DNA from: Proteus faecis
GTDB lineage: Bacteria; Pseudomonadota; Gammaproteobacteria; Enterobacterales; Enterobacteriaceae
DNA length: 64,000 bases
Assembly (NCBI RefSeq): GCF_003144395.1
Contig: NZ_PENZ01000045.1
Coordinates: 63,220 to 127,219, forward strand
Direction: 5' to 3'
In this document: in pieces, positions 61,776 through 64,000 of the stretch
Numbering within the stretch: position 1 is the first letter of the stretch
How the letters are laid out: every line of letters starts with the position of its first letter
Notes under the pieces: generated by a model
What the model saw: the letters and a program-made list of their open reading frames with translations, nothing else
Told to the model about the DNA's origin: nothing
Databases searched by the model: none
Made by a program: the position numbers and the translations under genes

Positions 61776-63890
61776 TTATTCCTCACCAACATGCGTTAGC
61801 AGCCAGCAATTGTGAATTTGGCGGTTACGAGCAAAATCTTGTGATAATGTTTTCTGTGTTATCTCTTTTGCACGCAATCCAATTTTTGCTAACTCTTCAT
61901 GTTCCATTTTGAATCCACGTTTATTATTTGAGAACATAATAGTTCCACCTTTTCTCAACAAACGTTTCAGATGTTTCATTAGTTCAATGTGATCACGCTG
62001 TACATCAAAGGTGTTTTCCATTCGTTTTGAGTTAGAAAACGTAGGTGGATCGATAAAGATCACATCAAATTGTTCGTTACTCTGCATTAACCACTGAATA
62101 CAATCCGCTTGCATTAAACGATGTTGTCTACCTGATAGGCCATTTGCTTGGAAGTTTTTCTCAGCCCATTCAAGATAAGTGCGTGACATATCCACTGTTG
62201 TTGTGCTTTTTGCACCACCAATTCCTGCATGAACAGAAGCCGTACCGGTATAAGCAAAAAGATTTAAGAAGTCTTTTCCATTGCTCATTTCACCCAACAT
62301 TTTTCGTGCAATACGGTGATCTAAGAACAACCCTGTATCAAGATAATCAGTTAAATTTACCCAGAATTTTGCACCAAACTCGTCAACTAAGAAAAAATCA
62401 CCTTTTTCAGCCATTTTTTCATACTGCTGTTTGCCTTTTTGACGTTGGCGTGTTTTTAAAATCAGTTGATCAGAACGTAATGCCAGTACTTCCATTGTTG
62501 CGCTAATTACATCGAATAAACGCTGACGGGCTTTGTGTTCATTAACAGTTTTCGGTGGCGCATACTCTTGAATAACCACTTTATCGCCATAGCGATCCAC
62601 AGCAACATTATATTCAGGTAAATCAGCATCGTATAAGCGATAACATTCAATTTGCTGTTGTTTTGCCCATTTCGCGAGTTTTTTCTCATTTTTACGTAAA
62701 CGGTTTGCAAAATCTTCCGCAAGCCCAGTGTTAATCGTTGATGGTGTATCAGAAAGTAAATAATTCTTTTGTACACAGTCAAGAGGACCATTTTTTGCTT
62801 TAAACTCTCTTTCAGCACGTAATTGGATGCAACTTAACAATTCAGGTGATGCACTAAACAGTGACAATCTCCAACCTGGGAAATGTGCTTTTACCGCTCT
62901 TCCTAATTGGCTATGTAATGCAATTAATGCTGGCTCACTTTCTAAACGCTCACCATAAGGTGGATTACTGATAATTGTCCCTTTTATTTCTGTTGAGACT
63001 GGATTTGTCAGTTTAGCGGCATCGCCATGAGCAAACGTGATCAGTTCGGCAACATCTGCTCTGCGGGCATTAGCTCTCGCCATATCCAATACACGTTTAT
63101 CAACATCAAAACCATAGAAACGCGCAGTGGTATTCTTTTTACCTTCACGGAAACGAGCAAAAGCTTCATGAGTCACTTCTTTCCATAGTGCTTCATCATG
63201 ACCTAACCAATGACGGAATCCCCAATGCACACGATTTAATGCGGGAGCACAATCCGTCGCCATCATGGCGGCTTCAATTAATAATGTACCGGAGCCACAC
63301 ATTGGATCGATTAATGGTGTATCGAGTTTCCAGCCTGAACGCATAATAATTGCAGCAGCTAAATTTTCTTTTAAAGGCGCTTGACCCGTTAAGTCACGGT
63401 AACCACGTTGATGTAAACCATCACCACTTAAGTCTAAAGATAGAGAGGCTTTTTCTTTATGAAGGTGGATAGTTAAGCGGATATCAGGAGATTGTTTAGC
63501 GACATCTGGACGTTGCCCTATTTTACGTTGAAATGAGTCAACAATGGCATCTTTCGCTTTTAATGCACCATATTGGCTGTTACGAATAATGTCATTCGTG
63601 CCGTTAAAGTGGATAGCAAAAGTCTGATCAACTGTAAAAATCTCACTCCAATCAATTGCCTGCACACCAAGATATAAGTCTAGATCACTATAAACATTGA
63701 ATTCATTTAACGGCAACATAATGCGTGACGCTAAACGACTCCAAAGTAAAGACTGATACATGGTTTTATCATCAGCACGAAAATAAACACCGCCTTGAGT
63801 TATCTGGCAAGCCTGAGCACCAAGGTGTTCAAGTTCAGATTTTAATAGTTCTTCCAGACCTCGGCCTGTGCTGGCAAACAGAGAGCGCAT
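61776..63890 (-). CDS. rlmL: 23S rRNA methyltransferase RlmKL (bifunctional)
   Basis: 704 residues from ATG 63890, E. coli length (702); a frame to 63926 lacks a ribosome site. N-terminal THUMP domain, RlmL methylase with NPPYGER (m2G2445), and C-terminal RlmK methylase with IFIDPPTF (m7G2069). The fused enzyme modifies domain V of 23S rRNA. It ends 6 bases before uup, so the two are an operon. Confidence 0.97.
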   Translation of the reverse strand: MRSLFASTGRGLEELLKSELEHLGAQACQITQGGVYFRADDKTMYQSLLWSRLASRIMLPLNEFNVYSDLDLYLGVQAIDWSEIFTVDQTFAIHFNGTNDIIRNSQYGALKAKDAIVDSFQRKIGQRPDVAKQSPDIRLTIHLHKEKASLSLDLSGDGLHQRGYRDLTGQAPLKENLAAAIIMRSGWKLDTPLIDPMCGSGTLLIEAAMMATDCAPALNRVHWGFRHWLGHDEALWKEVTHEAFARFREGKKNTTARFYGFDVDKRVLDMARANARRADVAELITFAHGDAAKLTNPVSTEIKGTIISNPPYGERLESEPALIALHSQLGRAVKAHFPGWRLSLFSASPELLSCIQLRAEREFKAKNGPLDCVQKNYLLSDTPSTINTGLAEDFANRLRKNEKKLAKWAKQQQIECYRLYDADLPEYNVAVDRYGDKVVIQEYAPPKTVNEHKARQRLFDVISATMEVLALRSDQLILKTRQRQKGKQQYEKMAEKGDFFLVDEFGAKFWVNLTDYLDTGLFLDHRIARKMLGEMSNGKDFLNLFAYTGTASVHAGIGGAKSTTTVDMSRTYLEWAEKNFQANGLSGRQHRLMQADCIQWLMQSNEQFDVIFIDPPTFSNSKRMENTFDVQRDHIELMKHLKRLLRKGGTIMFSNNKRGFKMEHEELAKIGLRAKEITQKTLSQDFARNRQIHNCWLLTHVGEE

Positions 63891-64000
63891 AATATTGTTA
63901 CCACCTAAAATAAAATTGTTGGGCATTATAGCTAATTGTATTACGTTGTCATAAAGTTACTGGCTATAAAAAATAATAATGTCTTTTGGGAGCACTGATG
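63891..64000. promoter_or_regulatory. Divergent promoter region, next gene starts at the edge
   Basis: gggag (63988-63992) then ATG at 63998-64000 on the plus strand is a likely start of the next gene, which in E. coli is ycbX divergent from rlmL. tataaaaaataataat (63965-63980) may be its -10. Nothing more can be read. Confidence 0.4.

Overview
The window is gammaproteobacterial chromosome, most likely Proteus (P. mirabilis or a close relative). The chromosomal backbone follows the Enterobacterales order tRNA-Ser, tusE, yccX, hspQ, yccU, mgsA, helD, yccS, sxy, sulA, ompA, matP, lonH (ycbZ), fabA, then rmf, pqiCBA, uup, rlmL. The DNA is AT-rich and the proteins read as diverged orthologues of the E. 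coli ones. The species call is inference.

Region 1 (1-21497) is most of a lambda-like prophage in inverted orientation; its left end and structural genes lie before base 1. From right to left it holds: attR (a displaced 3' end of a proline tRNA), a cargo gene for a membrane alpha/beta hydrolase, integrase, excisionase, a rightward early operon (Gp157-like protein, Rad52/Sak-type annealing protein fused to a long N-terminal region, several small genes), a CI/LexA-type repressor flanked by two operator clusters, a leftward early operon (YdaS/Cro-like, YdaT-like, O-like initiator with iterons inside the gene, DnaC-like loader, DnaB-like helicase), small genes, a two-gene HTH/zinc-peptidase module with its own promoter, a DUF1367 protein, a Ref-type HNH nuclease, antiterminator Q, a DNA methyltransferase, the lysis cassette (holin, M15 endolysin, Rz/Rz1), small terminase, a cargo gene and the first 30 codons of large terminase. 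A 17-base element carrying a ribosome binding site and start codon (agaggcaagaccaatga) recurs at seven early-gene starts on both arms.

Region 2 (21498-23224) is the wreck of a second, related prophage at the same tRNA: DNA resembling the terL start and its flank, a cargo lipoprotein gene, the last 17 codons of an integrase and a mutated copy of the tRNA 3' end.

Region 3 (about 23225-37800) is AT-rich accessory chromosome. It carries an RBBP9-like hydrolase, a 58-residue GTG-start gene, the sRNA gene ryhB with Fur box and terminator, a short pilin-like protein, an LpxL/LpxP-type acyltransferase, a CspA-family gene with its long cold-shock leader, an alpha/beta hydrolase, a MliC-type lysozyme inhibitor, a Rob-like regulator, a C69 dipeptidase, cbpAM, a Fur-boxed siderophore-binding protein and an orphan lipoprotein.

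Region 4 (38102-64000) is conserved core: tRNA-Ser(UGA), sulfur relay, methylglyoxal synthesis, DNA repair, SOS division block, the OmpA porin, Ter macrodomain organiser, unsaturated fatty acid synthesis, ribosome hibernation, the PqiABC lipid-transport system, an ABC-F ATPase and a 23S rRNA methyltransferase. It is interrupted by a ytcA-mdtN-mdtO efflux operon (51595-54913) that lacks mdtP.
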